The translations under genes were made by a program, and so were the position numbers. Positions 6,628-14,951 of a stretch of DNA of 29,420 nt are shown piece after piece (position 1 is the stretch's first letter; each line of letters begins with the position of its first letter). The notes under the pieces are model-generated. The model saw nothing but the letters and a program-made list of their open reading frames with translations. It did not search any database and was not told the origin of the DNA. This DNA is from JABMMZ01 sp044357345 (GTDB lineage Bacteria; Bacteroidota; Bacteroidia; NS11-12g; UBA955): contig JBIKPR010000029.1 in assembly GCA_044357345.1 (NCBI GenBank), positions 1 to 29,420 on the forward strand, given 5' to 3'.

Positions 6628-8505
6628 TTATAATGTGTCCAATTTTTTTCCAGTTAATGCTTTTCCAATAGCCTCATCCATTAAGCGCTCTGCAAAAGGT
6701 CGGGTTATGTGGTTCAAACGATCCATTGCGCTTATTATTGCTTCTTTCTCGTTTTCTTTACAAATTGTTTCTAAATTTTCAATCGCGGTTTTTGTTTCCA
6801 AAACTTCTGTCTCGCTCAACAAACTGCTGTTATTTTTCATCAGTTTTTTACATTGGTAAATTACCTGCTCAGCTTCTGTTTTGGTCTCTGCCAATGAACG
6901 CGCTTGCATGTCAGCCTCTGCGTGTTGCATAGCTGCTAAGAGCATGGTTTCAACATCGTTGTCACTCAAACCGTATTGTGGTTCAATGTCTATAATTTGC
7001 TGAACACCTGAGCGCAATTCCACGGCTTCAACTTTTAAAATACCGTCGGCGTTTAAGTTAAAACGGATGTCTATTTTTGGCAAGCCAGCGGGCATGGCTG
7101 GAATATTTTCCAACGTAAATTCGCCAAGTTGTCTATTGTCTGCCACCATTTCACGTTCACCTTGGTAAACGCTAATTTTTAATTTGCTTTGTCCGTCAAC
7201 AGAGGTGGTGTATTGTCTACCTGCGCTGCTGGGTAATTTGCTGTTCCGCGGAATTATCACATCCATTAAACCGCCCATGGTTTCAATGCCCAAACTCAAA
7301 GGCGTTACATCCAACAATAGAATGTCTTTTCTATTGCCTGCTAAAATATCGGCTTCAATAGCAGCACCTAGGGCAACCACTTCATCGGGGTTCAATTTGT
7401 TGTTGACTTCCTCTTTCTTGAAGAACTTCTTCACCCTTTCTATAACATATAAAGTTCGGGTAGAACCGCCCACCATTACCACTTCATCGATTTCTTCAAC
7501 GCTCAAATCGGCATCTTTCATGGCCATGGCGCATGATTTTAAGGTCTTTTCAACGATAGAGTTTATAAGCTTTTGGAAGGTTTCTCTTGTAAGCGACAAG
7601 TCGTAATTAATGTTATTTAAAACAATTTGACCTGTATATTCTTGTGTTTCACTTAAATGCTTTTTTGCTTCTTCTGCTTTTAAGCGGAGGGTTTGGTAAT
7701 CGGATTTATTGGATTCAATGTCTTCGATTTTTAAATCCAATTCAATGCACCAATAATCTGCAATGGTACGGTCGAAATCATCGCCACCAGTATAAGTATC
7801 GCCGTTGGTTGACAAGACTTCAAATACCCCATTTTGAATTTGTAAAATGGTGATGTCAAAAGTGCCACCACCTAAGTCATACACCGCAATGGTTTTTTGC
7901 TCTGCTTTATTCAAGCCTATGCCGTAAGCCAAACTGGCAGCGGTTGGTTCGTTGACTATACGCAAGACATCGAGGCCAGCTAGTTTCCCAGCGTCTCTAG
8001 TGGCTTGTCTTTGTGAATCATTAAAATAAGCAGGAACGGTAATAACCGCTTTGCCAATGCTTTCGCCCAATATTGTTTCAGCCTTTTGTTTTAAATGTTT
8101 TAAAATAAAGGAAGACAATTCAATGGGGTTGTAAATCTTGCCATTGATTTCAATATTCACCATGGCCTTGGTATCGTCAGGTACCAAATGGTAGCTAAAG
8201 CTGCGGGCATGGGAGGCAAGGTCGGTAAACGAGCGACCTAATAGACGCTTCACGGAATACACGGTATTGGACGATTCGCTCAACAAATGTGCTTTTGCAG
8301 GATCGCCAACTACAATTTGATTGTTGGCATCAATGTAAATAACTGAAGGAACAATTTTGTCGCCATTTTCGCCCAAGCAATAGGCTTCATGGGTCTCTGG
8401 ATTCACCAATGCCACAAGGCTGTTGGTGGTTCCGAGGTCTATGCCCAAAACTTTATCGGAACGTTTGATGGTCCCATCTTTTAAATTGATTTTAATGCGT
8501 GCCAA
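6628..8505 (-). CDS. hscA: Hsp70-family chaperone HscA (Fe-S cluster assembly)
   Basis: An ATP-driven chaperone expected to act with a J-protein on the Fe-S scaffold IscU. The nucleotide-binding domain shows GIDLGTTNS (residues 21-29) and DLGGGTFDITI. The linker ILLLDVTPLSLGIETMGG and the substrate-binding domain follow. The C-terminus, FAERLMDEAIGKALTGKKLD, resembles HscA and lacks the acidic DnaK tail, which is why HscA is preferred over DnaK. There is no ATG near the start. TTG at 8505 gives MARIKINL, the HscA-type N-terminus. The TTG at 8514 adds three residues but lies inside the probable -7 box. No isc genes are adjacent; the barrel gene follows after 3 bp. Confidence 0.87.
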   Translation of the reverse strand: MARIKINLKDGTIKRSDKVLGIDLGTTNSLVALVNPETHEAYCLGENGDKIVPSVIYIDANNQIVVGDPAKAHLLSESSNTVYSVKRLLGRSFTDLASHARSFSYHLVPDDTKAMVNIEINGKIYNPIELSSFILKHLKQKAETILGESIGKAVITVPAYFNDSQRQATRDAGKLAGLDVLRIVNEPTAASLAYGIGLNKAEQKTIAVYDLGGGTFDITILQIQNGVFEVLSTNGDTYTGGDDFDRTIADYWCIELDLKIEDIESNKSDYQTLRLKAEEAKKHLSETQEYTGQIVLNNINYDLSLTRETFQKLINSIVEKTLKSCAMAMKDADLSVEEIDEVVMVGGSTRTLYVIERVKKFFKKEEVNNKLNPDEVVALGAAIEADILAGNRKDILLLDVTPLSLGIETMGGLMDVIIPRNSKLPSSAGRQYTTSVDGQSKLKISVYQGEREMVADNRQLGEFTLENIPAMPAGLPKIDIRFNLNADGILKVEAVELRSGVQQIIDIEPQYGLSDNDVETMLLAAMQHAEADMQARSLAETKTEAEQVIYQCKKLMKNNSSLLSETEVLETKTAIENLETICKENEKEAIISAMDRLNHITRPFAERLMDEAIGKALTGKKLDTL

Positions 8506-8511
8506 GTGGGG

Positions 8512-8519
8512 CAAAATTA
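8512..8519 (-). promoter_or_regulatory. Putative -7 box of hscA
   Basis: TAATTTTG on the minus strand is an exact TAnnTTTG match. Its last three bases are the TTG that would be the 8514 start codon. With the usual spacing, transcription would begin at or next to the TTG at 8505, so the mRNA would be leaderless or nearly so. Confidence 0.5.
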
Positions 8520-8605
8520 GGTAATTTTTAACTGATTATTGTGCCCAATCGAATGAATTCATACTTATTGATATTATTTATGACCTGAGTGTGCAACATA
8601 ATAAT

Positions 8606-8613
8606 TATTTTTG
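8606..8613 (+). promoter_or_regulatory. Putative -7 box of the large surface protein
   Basis: TATTTTTG matches TAnnTTTG and ends 12 nt before the ATG at 8626. It lies in the 120-bp divergent region shared with hscA. Its TTG opens the longest ORF at 8611 but is more likely promoter than start codon. Confidence 0.5.
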
Positions 8614-8625
8614 TGTCTTAAGGAT

Positions 8626-11600
8626 ATGAGGCGACTAACAATACTATTTTTCTTATTTACTGTCTTTGCTCTTCAAGGATTTGCCGGTTCTTTTATCGGT
8701 GGCGATGTCTTTTACAGGCATTTGAGTGGAAAGAAGTATGAAGTGACTGTTGCATTATACCGCGACTGCCGAGGAATTTCATTGAACTCGCCTCCAAGAA
8801 CAGTGGCTTACAACGATTCATTTGAGATTGTGCTCAGTTTAACCCGCGTTAAAATCGAGGAGATAAAAGGAACTGCCTGTGCAGGGGGCTGTATCACCAA
8901 TATGAGCTCTAACCAAGGGGATGAGAAACATACTTTTTTGGATACAGTTGATTTTTCTACTGGCGCTTTTGCCTTATTTGGAACGCAGTCAAAGCCCTTG
9001 GTTTATTTCGGTTTTTCACAATGTTGCCGCAACAGCGCAATCACGACATACGCCCCTGGAAATATGTTTGTGGAGGCCATGCTCAATCTGTATTACGCGA
9101 ATAAGTATTCTGCCAAAATTGGGTTCAACGATTTTCTATTTCCAGCTGAAACGTATCTAAATTGTTTGCAAACCCATAGTACCTCATACCGGACAATACC
9201 ATTTCAAAGCAATGATTCACAGGTGTATGAGATGGTAAGGGCAAAAGAAGATAAAAACCAAGAGGCGGTATACGATCCATACAAACCGCTGACATACTAT
9301 TGTGGAAATCCAAATATAACTTCTTGTCAGGCAAATACCAATCTCAATCCTGTGCGCGGTTTCACATTTAACAACAGCAATGGAAATTTATTAACTACAC
9401 CAAGTAACTGTTCTGAAGTTGGAACAATGGTTTGTCGTGTTAGCATATACCGACGAAATGGTAACACGTCTGTTTTGCTAGGTTACATGAAAAGGGACTA
9501 TAATTTCATCGTAAAGCCATCGCCTGGGGAAAGGGTTCCTTATATACTAAAAAACAAAGACTTTACCATCAAAGCAAGGGAACAGTTTTGTGTAGATATT
9601 CCGGTGAAAGATGATAAAGATGTACTTCAGACCTTAAGTGATACGGTTCTATTAACTCTTGTGAAAGTGCCTGTATATGGGAATCTCAGTCTCATTGACT
9701 CAAATGCGCGTGAAAAAACTTTACATTATTGTTGGACCCCATCAGATGACGATTACCTCAATAAAAGAGTAGCTGATTTATCTTTTTTTGCCGACCAGAA
9801 AAGATGTCTTATAATGAAGAAACATGGACTTTCAACTTCCATTCAATTCTCTGTAACTGCCCCAGACTCTATCTGCCAAGTTAAGGTTAGAACGTTTGAA
9901 GACCGCAATAAAAATGGGGTAAAAGATGGGACTGAAGTTTATTCAAAAGCTAAGTTTTTCATGGACCGTAAATCCATTTATACCATCTATGAAACCGATA
10001 GCTTGGGTCAATTGATTTTAAATCCTTTTTATGGAAAATTAACATTTGGAATTCCTTCTCAATTGGACCGCTACTCAAGTTTGTCTGATAAAGTTTTGCA
10101 GACGTATTTTGATAGTTCTTATGTGCTGGACCTTCCTTATTACATACGATATGGTATAAAAGGGAAAGTGTACAATGATAAAAACAGCAACTGTGTATTT
10201 GATGCTGGTGATGCAGCAATTGCCAATGAAAAGGTTTTTCTAAAAGGCAGTGAACGCCTTGCGTTTACAGATATTAATGGCGATTACTTTATTCAAGCGC
10301 CAAGTGCTAATGAGCAATTGCAAGTGAATACATTGGGTGCATATACCCCTAATTGCACCGCTGCATACACGGTGCAAATGAAAATAGATACGGTGCAAAC
10401 TGGATTTGATTTTCCGATGTCACGCAAAACAAATTTTAAAGATTTGTCCATTGAATTCTTAAGCAAAGCACATGTAAAGCAAAACCAAGTTTTATTGCAA
10501 AACATTAAGGTGAGCAACCGAGGCAATAAGACAGAGAAAAATGTTTTAATTGCATTGAATACCTCTCAAAAGTTATTGGGTTTTAAAAGCAGTAAGACTA
10601 CCTACAATTCTTTCGATACCATATTCTGGATTGCCGATAGTATTCCTGCCAATTCGAGTATTTTGATTCCTTTTGAATTTAGACTGTATAAAGATTCGTT
10701 CTTGAATAATTCTTTGATCTGCTATGTGCTTAATTTGCGCGCAGACAGTCTGAATTCTAATAACCAATTTAAAATCTGTGAAACTTTCTCTGATACCATT
10801 TTAGCCACAGCCTTTAAAACATCGAAGAACCAATATAAGATCAATGAGCAAGACCGCAGCCTCACCTATAAGTTAAGCTACAGCGATAAGTATTCGAACC
10901 ATTCATATTTGGTGATGACTGACAGTTTGGATGTGTCAAAATTTGATTTAAATAGTTTCAGGTTAATGGACAATCCAAATGGATTTAAAGTCAACTTAAT
11001 TGACCATGTTTTGTATGCAGAATATTACGGAAATGTCTCAGCCGGAACAGAATTGGGATTTGTTTACACCCTAGACTTAAAACCTGAATTTACTCAAAGT
11101 TTTAAAGTATACAACACGGCCAATTGGTTTGTCGACAACATCAAGAAACCTTTTAGCCATAAGGTGGAAAATGAAACCGAATCGGCCATTAAAATTGGCC
11201 TACTCAATGACAGCGCTTATTGTTTGGGCGATTTAATCTACCTGCCATTATCAGCCTTGTATGTACCCAATTCTAATTTTAAAGTTTACCTTTCCGATTC
11301 ATTGGGTTCATTTAACAACCAAACACTCATTTTAGATACTCTGGTATCGAAGCTCAACAGTGTTTTAGGTGCTAAAATTCCTTATGCTATGAATGTTGGT
11401 AAGGGGTATAAACTCAAGGTGGTTTCTGACAATCCAAAGACCCAAAGCTTCGAAGCAGATTTTACACAAACATTAAGTTTTTATGGTTTACCAAGCGTTG
11501 CTTTAAGCAGCAATTTAATCAATGGGAAAATTTGCGCCAACGATACCTTGAAGTTTTTCGCAACGGGTGCTGATTCTTTTGTTTATTTATACAACACTTA

Positions 11601-12426
11601 CCAGTTGGGTCGATTTAGCAAAAAGAAGTCATTTGATTTTGTGCCTAGTTCAAATGGTAAATTGCAGGTTGCTACAAAAGATTTGAACGGCTGTATCGCT
11701 TTTTCAAATGAAATTCCTTTTGCAATCAATGCTTTGCCAAATGTGAAATTATTAAGCAACAAAAAACTTTGTTCAGGCGCACAATTGGATTTAGATTTGA
11801 CAGGTGCAAACACGTATTCACTATACCAAAATGGGTTATTCTTAGCCGGTAATTTAAATTCGGGAATACGTAAAAGTCCTACTTTAATTGCCAACACAGG
11901 GTTTAAGCTGATTGGTCGCGATGCCAACAATTGTGTTAACACCGATTCGGTAACTATTGTGGTGAATCCATTGCCATTCAAACCCGTTATTTACGCTAAT
12001 AAAAATTATATACAATCCAATTACAGCTCGGGCAACCAATGGTTTACCGGAGCAGTAAAAATAGACTCTGCCACTGCCCAAACATTCTACCCACCAGTAA
12101 ATGGAAGCTATGCCGTAGAATATACCAACAGCAAGGGATGTAAAGCAATTTCTGATGTTTACGGTTTCAGGTATTACAGTTTGACCTCTACAAATTATAA
12201 AAACCAATTCAATATTTATCCCAATCCAATTGCTAAGCAAGGCAGATTGTTTTTCGAAGAACCAGTTATTGGGTCAATCCAAATTTACAATGCCTTGGGA
12301 CAAAAAATATTCGAACAAAACGCAAGTTCAGTAGGGGTTAGTTTTATTGTATTGGATTTAAATACAACAGGTTTGTATTGGATTAAATTGGGTAGGGAAG
12401 GCGTGTATAGTTTTGTGGTAGAGTAG
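8626..12426 (+). CDS. Large T9SS-secreted surface protein with SdrD-B-like repeats
   Basis: A 1266-residue protein with a signal peptide (MRRLTILFFLFTVFALQGFAG). It has a cysteine-rich N-terminal domain common in large Bacteroidota surface proteins (GGDVFYRHLSGKKYEVTVALY, then RDC and later QCCRN). From about residue 420, two stretches resemble SdrD-B/Cna-B or calcium-binding repeats (EDRNKNGVKDGTEV and YNDKNSNCVFDAGDAAIANE, the second near 512). Beta-rich repeats with DSLG and NPLP elements follow. The last 75 residues are a T9SS type A sorting domain (FNIYPNPIAKQG to the C-terminus). The start at 8626 puts the signal peptide first; TTG at 8611 adds MCLKD. It is probably an adhesin or matrix protein; the ligand is unknown. 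Confidence 0.85.
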   Translation: MRRLTILFFLFTVFALQGFAGSFIGGDVFYRHLSGKKYEVTVALYRDCRGISLNSPPRTVAYNDSFEIVLSLTRVKIEEIKGTACAGGCITNMSSNQGDEKHTFLDTVDFSTGAFALFGTQSKPLVYFGFSQCCRNSAITTYAPGNMFVEAMLNLYYANKYSAKIGFNDFLFPAETYLNCLQTHSTSYRTIPFQSNDSQVYEMVRAKEDKNQEAVYDPYKPLTYYCGNPNITSCQANTNLNPVRGFTFNNSNGNLLTTPSNCSEVGTMVCRVSIYRRNGNTSVLLGYMKRDYNFIVKPSPGERVPYILKNKDFTIKAREQFCVDIPVKDDKDVLQTLSDTVLLTLVKVPVYGNLSLIDSNAREKTLHYCWTPSDDDYLNKRVADLSFFADQKRCLIMKKHGLSTSIQFSVTAPDSICQVKVRTFEDRNKNGVKDGTEVYSKAKFFMDRKSIYTIYETDSLGQLILNPFYGKLTFGIPSQLDRYSSLSDKVLQTYFDSSYVLDLPYYIRYGIKGKVYNDKNSNCVFDAGDAAIANEKVFLKGSERLAFTDINGDYFIQAPSANEQLQVNTLGAYTPNCTAAYTVQMKIDTVQTGFDFPMSRKTNFKDLSIEFLSKAHVKQNQVLLQNIKVSNRGNKTEKNVLIALNTSQKLLGFKSSKTTYNSFDTIFWIADSIPANSSILIPFEFRLYKDSFLNNSLICYVLNLRADSLNSNNQFKICETFSDTILATAFKTSKNQYKINEQDRSLTYKLSYSDKYSNHSYLVMTDSLDVSKFDLNSFRLMDNPNGFKVNLIDHVLYAEYYGNVSAGTELGFVYTLDLKPEFTQSFKVYNTANWFVDNIKKPFSHKVENETESAIKIGLLNDSAYCLGDLIYLPLSALYVPNSNFKVYLSDSLGSFNNQTLILDTLVSKLNSVLGAKIPYAMNVGKGYKLKVVSDNPKTQSFEADFTQTLSFYGLPSVALSSNLINGKICANDTLKFFATGADSFVYLYNTYQLGRFSKKKSFDFVPSSNGKLQVATKDLNGCIAFSNEIPFAINALPNVKLLSNKKLCSGAQLDLDLTGANTYSLYQNGLFLAGNLNSGIRKSPTLIANTGFKLIGRDANNCVNTDSVTIVVNPLPFKPVIYANKNYIQSNYSSGNQWFTGAVKIDSATAQTFYPPVNGSYAVEYTNSKGCKAISDVYGFRYYSLTSTNYKNQFNIYPNPIAKQGRLFFEEPVIGSIQIYNALGQKIFEQNASSVGVSFIVLDLNTTGLYWIKLGREGVYSFVVE

Positions 12427-12499
12427 GTGATTTCTTTGATTTAAGATCTATTTAGTCGATTAAGTACATTGCGGGAATACTTTGGCGAAATTTTTCACT

Positions 12500-12507
12500 T
12501 ATGTTTG
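12500..12507 (+). promoter_or_regulatory. Putative -7 box of the small anchored protein
   Basis: TATGTTTG matches TAnnTTTG. A TTTG lies at 12481-12484, but with only 15 nt between the boxes, shorter than the usual 19-21. The leader would be about 26 nt. Confidence 0.4.
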
Positions 12508-12538
12508 TTAAAATATTCTAACACTAACAAATTTATTT

Positions 12539-13021
12539 ATGAAAACAATTAAAATCACTTCAATTTTTTTAGGGGTATTTGCCCTTGCTTTTGTGCTTTT
12601 TTCTTTTAGAAACTCAAGTTCAGAAGAGCCAATTAAGCCTAAGTTTACTTCCTTCACAGTTATTGAGTCTATTGTTCCAACTGGCATAGGCCGTTCGCGT
12701 ATCATCAATGCACTTGAGCAAAGAGATTACAAAGAATTTACCTCGATACAGACTGAAAGTGATAATTCGCCGAACAAATCAGATCGATCAGAAATTAGAG
12801 TTAAGAATTTTGAAGAAACCAAATTGCTTAACTTTTACAATTTAGGCGGCATTCGCTTTCAAAACATTGCCGCAAACGATGCCGTAATTAACAGCAAGGT
12901 AAATGCCATGTTGGCTGAAGGCTGGCAGTTGGTAAGCATTGTTTCTGGGGTAGAATCTGTTGGTAGTTCAGAGGATTCTAATGGAATTTTTATCACTAGG
13001 TTTTATTTTAAGAGAGACTAA
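12539..13021 (+). CDS. Small membrane-anchored or secreted protein of unknown function
   Basis: A 160-residue protein with an N-terminal hydrophobic segment (residues 5-22, ITSIFLGVFALAFVLFSF) after MKTIK, either a signal anchor or an uncleaved signal peptide. It is followed by a low-complexity polar stretch. The C-terminal 50 residues (VNAMLAEGWQLVSIVSGVES, then FITRFYFKR) resemble the small DUF4177-type fold, whose core is an EGWELVSV-like segment; this likeness is weak. The gene stands alone between the large surface protein and a rho-independent terminator at 13076-13121. No pathway can be assigned. Confidence 0.7.
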   Translation: MKTIKITSIFLGVFALAFVLFSFRNSSSEEPIKPKFTSFTVIESIVPTGIGRSRIINALEQRDYKEFTSIQTESDNSPNKSDRSEIRVKNFEETKLLNFYNLGGIRFQNIAANDAVINSKVNAMLAEGWQLVSIVSGVESVGSSEDSNGIFITRFYFKRD

Positions 13022-13075
13022 TCTCGGAGCCCTTCAGAGTGTGAGTGAGAATGAAAATGAGTGTGAAGAAAAAAA

Positions 13076-13121
13076 GAGAGTGATAATGTCCGCTTTCGCT
13101 CCCATTCTCACTCTCTTTTTT
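13076..13121 (+). terminator. Rho-independent terminator of the 12539-13021 gene
   Basis: GAGAGTGA pairs with TCACTCTC, extended by AATG/CATT, and six T follow directly. It lies 55 bp after the stop codon. It is also the hairpin part of a composite repeat whose conserved tail starts at 13121. Confidence 0.75.
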
Positions 13122-13140
13122 GTAGACCGAATAGGAGAAA
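13121..13140 (+). repeat. Conserved tail repeat TGTAGACCGAATAGG, copy 1 (shortened)
   Basis: TGTAGACCGAATAGGAGAAA matches copies at 14741 and 14922 over its first 15 bases and then diverges. Each copy directly follows a hairpin. Upstream A/G-rich sequence (GTGAGTGAGAATG and following) also resembles that before copy 2. Confidence 0.6.
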
Positions 13141-13212
13141 TACTCCTTTCAGTCGTGAGAACGCTCCGCTAAGTTACTCCTTTCAGTCGTGCGAACGCTT
13201 CACTAAGTTGTC
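13141..13212 (+). repeat. Two tandem 34-bp units (TACTCCTTTCAGTCGTGAGAACG type)
   Basis: Unit 1 starts at 13141 and unit 2 at 13175, each TACTCCTTTCAGTCGTG followed by (A/C)GAACGCT and a CTAAGTT end. The same unit recurs in three divergent copies at 14131-14249, on the other side of the lipoprotein gene. Confidence 0.6.
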
Positions 13213-13267
13213 TTAGTTATTTTGTAAAAGTAATTGAAGTGGTAAATTCAATTCATACAAACAAATG

Positions 13268-13298
13268 CTATAATGAATGATTGTTCCATTAATTATAG
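13268..13298 (-). terminator. Weak AT-rich hairpin after the lipoprotein gene
   Basis: CTATAAT/ATTATAG with an inner AATG/CATT pair, 11 bp beyond the 13310 stop on the minus strand. The tail is only weakly T-rich, so this is a possible terminator at best. Confidence 0.3.
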
Positions 13299-13309
13299 TA
13301 TTATTTCAC

Positions 13310-14005
13310 TTAAAACTTTTTAATATTATAAGATTTCAATGTCCATGATGCTGAATCCAAACCAGTTTTGAGTGTTGTTTTATAGTCTATTTGAACTAAA
13401 CCAATATCCTTAGCCCAATAATAGCTGGAGAATTGTGCAGTTCCATTTGTTCTTCCCCATAAAAGCTTTGAATTATCCCAAGTTGGTAAACAGACATCTT
13501 CTAACATATCAAATTTGTAAACCTCATCATATGTAGTTGAGCCTATTTGGAGAGATGGATAATAAGCAGAATATCCTTTATTATGATTCCAGGGTATAAC
13601 AAAAACTTGACGATCTTCTCTACTTATACCTCTTGTTGTATCCAAATTTTGACAAGTTAAGCAACCAATAGTGGTGCCATACTTTAGAGAATTAATGCGG
13701 TGTTTAGTGTCAATTAAAAAATCCAAGTTCTCGTATGTATACCATCGTTTAAATTGTGAATGCTCATAAAAGATTGTTATGGTATCGCGCTTTATGTATG
13801 TCAGTGTGCTAGTATCTAATTCTCCTGTTCTGTTATTTTCATATATCCAATACGTGCCTGGCTTAAACCAAAAATAATTTGCAAATTCATTTAGATACAA
13901 TGGACCATAATGTTGTTCTTCTTTGGGTCCCCGTTCTCTCCTGCATGAAGAATTAAAAATTAAAGCCAGAACAACTATTATTAAGTATGGTTTAATTTTT
14001 TTCAA
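13310..14005 (-). CDS. Lipoprotein of unknown function, paralogue of the 19640 gene
   Basis: A 231-residue lipoprotein. The signal peptide MKKIKPYLIIVVLALIFNSS ends in the acylated C21. The start codon is TTG at 14005; no ATG exists before the upstream in-frame stop. Residues 47-65 follow the pattern FKPGxxWxYxNxxTxExDT. The same pattern occupies exactly residues 47-65 of the lipoprotein at 19640-20245, which shows a shared family. The rest is beta-rich with a CLTC pair near the middle. It lies on the same strand as the island's other genes but is separated from them by a broken four-helix-bundle gene and repeats. Function unknown; it is probably exposed on a membrane surface. Confidence 0.75.
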   Translation of the reverse strand: MKKIKPYLIIVVLALIFNSSCRRERGPKEEQHYGPLYLNEFANYFWFKPGTYWIYENNRTGELDTSTLTYIKRDTITIFYEHSQFKRWYTYENLDFLIDTKHRINSLKYGTTIGCLTCQNLDTTRGISREDRQVFVIPWNHNKGYSAYYPSLQIGSTTYDEVYKFDMLEDVCLPTWDNSKLLWGRTNGTAQFSSYYWAKDIGLVQIDYKTTLKTGLDSASWTLKSYNIKKF

Positions 14006-14130
14006 TTTATTTAAGTTCTATTATTTCAAATGTGAAACAATTAAATTGTTTTACCAAATATATATTGGTTGATTTTCAATATTTCTTTTTTAAAGATTCT
14101 CAAACTAATTCAATTTGATGTTTCACTATG

Positions 14131-14249
14131 TTACTCCCTTCGGTGTATTCCCTCTGATCGTGAAATCACTCCACTGCATTAACTTCAGTTCTTGAGAACA
14201 CTGTGCTTAGTTACTCCCTTCAGTCGTGAGAACGCTTCGCTTAGTTGTC
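14131..14249 (+). repeat. Three divergent copies of the TTACTCC repeat unit
   Basis: Units begin near 14131 (TTACTCCCTTCGG), 14181 (ACTTCAGTTCTTGAGAACA) and 14211 (TTACTCCCTTCAGTCGTGAG). The last ends GCTTAGTTGTCGAACTT and is nearly identical to the unit at 13175. They lie upstream of the 14005 lipoprotein start. Confidence 0.55.
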
Positions 14250-14266
14250 GAACTTTTTTTTGTAAT

Positions 14267-14614
14267 TCATGCACGTAAATTCTGAATCATAGTATATAAG
14301 ATTCGTGATAATTCATCTGCGTTTTTCAATAGCGATTGATAATAAAGCTCATTGATTTTCTTTTCTTCATGCAGAATATCCATTATTGCAACACATTCAA
14401 ATACAGAAGCACGAGCAGTCGTAAAATAGTTTCTGCGGTCAGCTTTCGAAAACTTACCAGATCCTTCCGCAATATTCAGCGTAACACTAAAAGCGGCACG
14501 AGATAGTTGGTCTTTTATGTAATTATCTAATTTTGTGGTATGAATTATTTCTTTTGCATCAATGTAAAATTTCTTAGATTTTTAATATACATCTAATTTT
14601 TGAAAATCGAACAT
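14267..14614 (-). pseudogene. Four-helix-bundle (23S rRNA IVS-type) protein gene, broken by an in-frame stop
   Basis: The minus-strand frame from ATG 14614 to TGA 14267-14269 is 115 codons, the normal length for this family. Codon 11 is TAA (14584-14582): MFDFQKLDVY-stop-KSKKFYIDAKEI. The rest is intact, with SRAAFSVTLNIAEGSGKF, ADRRNYF, ARASVFECVAIMDIL and a C-terminal helix. NIAEGSGKFSKADRRNYF is the hallmark of the small four-helix-bundle proteins also found in 23S rRNA intervening sequences. A single CAA-to-TAA change would explain the damage, so decay looks recent. Alternatives are stop readthrough or a non-standard start after codon 11. Their function is not settled. Confidence 0.8.
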
Positions 14615-14710
14615 AGTAATTTAGTTTTTAAATAAAATTACTGAAAATAATTAAATTCACCAAAAATAAGTGTGAGAGTAAATGTGAAGGTGAGTCTGAA
14701 AAAAAATTAC

Positions 14711-14770
14711 AGAGTATGTGGCCGCATTCACTCTGTCATTTGTAGACCGAATAGGCGAAGTGTCGAACTT
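14711..14770 (+). repeat. Composite repeat, copy 2: hairpin plus 30-bp tail
   Basis: ACAGAGTATG...CATTCACTCTGT forms a hairpin (about 14711-14737). It is followed at 14741 by TGTAGACCGAATAGGCGAAG and then TGTCGAACTT. The tail is identical to copy 3 except for one base. Confidence 0.65.
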
Positions 14771-14798
14771 TATGGAAGATTTCGTGTAGTCTGGAGTA

Positions 14799-14845
14799 GT
14801 CCCAGTAGCAGAGCATTCCACTTCGTTACATGCACGCTACGGGAC
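14799..14845 (-). repeat. REP-like palindrome, copy 4
   Basis: On the minus strand it reads GTCCCGTAGCGTGCATGTAA, then CGAAGTGGAATGCTCTGCTAC and TGGGAC. This matches copy 2 at 2371-2417 in order, spacing and pairing ends, 12 kb away. Confidence 0.6.
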
Positions 14846-14879
14846 AACAGTGAATGCGTGAAAGCTCGACGAAATGCAT

Positions 14880-14910
14880 AAAAAAAGCCCGGAATTTCGT
14901 TCCGAGCTTT
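14880..14910 (-). terminator. Rho-independent terminator of the 14989-19626 gene
   Basis: On the minus strand AAAGCTCGGAA-CGAAA-TTCCGGGCTTT forms an 11-bp stem with one G-U pair and then runs into a T-tract. It lies 79 bp after the stop codon of the large gene. Confidence 0.8.
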
Positions 14911-14921
14911 CTCTGCTTCAC

Positions 14922-14951
14922 TGTAGACCGGATAGGCGAAGTGTCGAACTT
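14922..14951 (+). repeat. Composite repeat tail, copy 3
   Basis: TGTAGACCGGATAGGCGAAG followed by TGTCGAACTT differs from copy 2 by a single base. It follows the terminator hairpin at 14880-14910 and a short TCTCTGCTTCAC spacer. Confidence 0.65.

Noticed and set aside
6628..8505. The Hsp70 gene as dnaK
   Set aside because: The C-terminus lacks the acidic EEVD-like tail and ends like HscA (FAERLMDEAIGKALTGKKLD), and no dnaJ or grpE is adjacent. DnaK cannot be wholly excluded without a tree.
14672..14881. 69-codon ORF on the plus strand
   Set aside because: It is composed of the composite repeat tail and REP copy 4; the same sequence elsewhere is non-coding.
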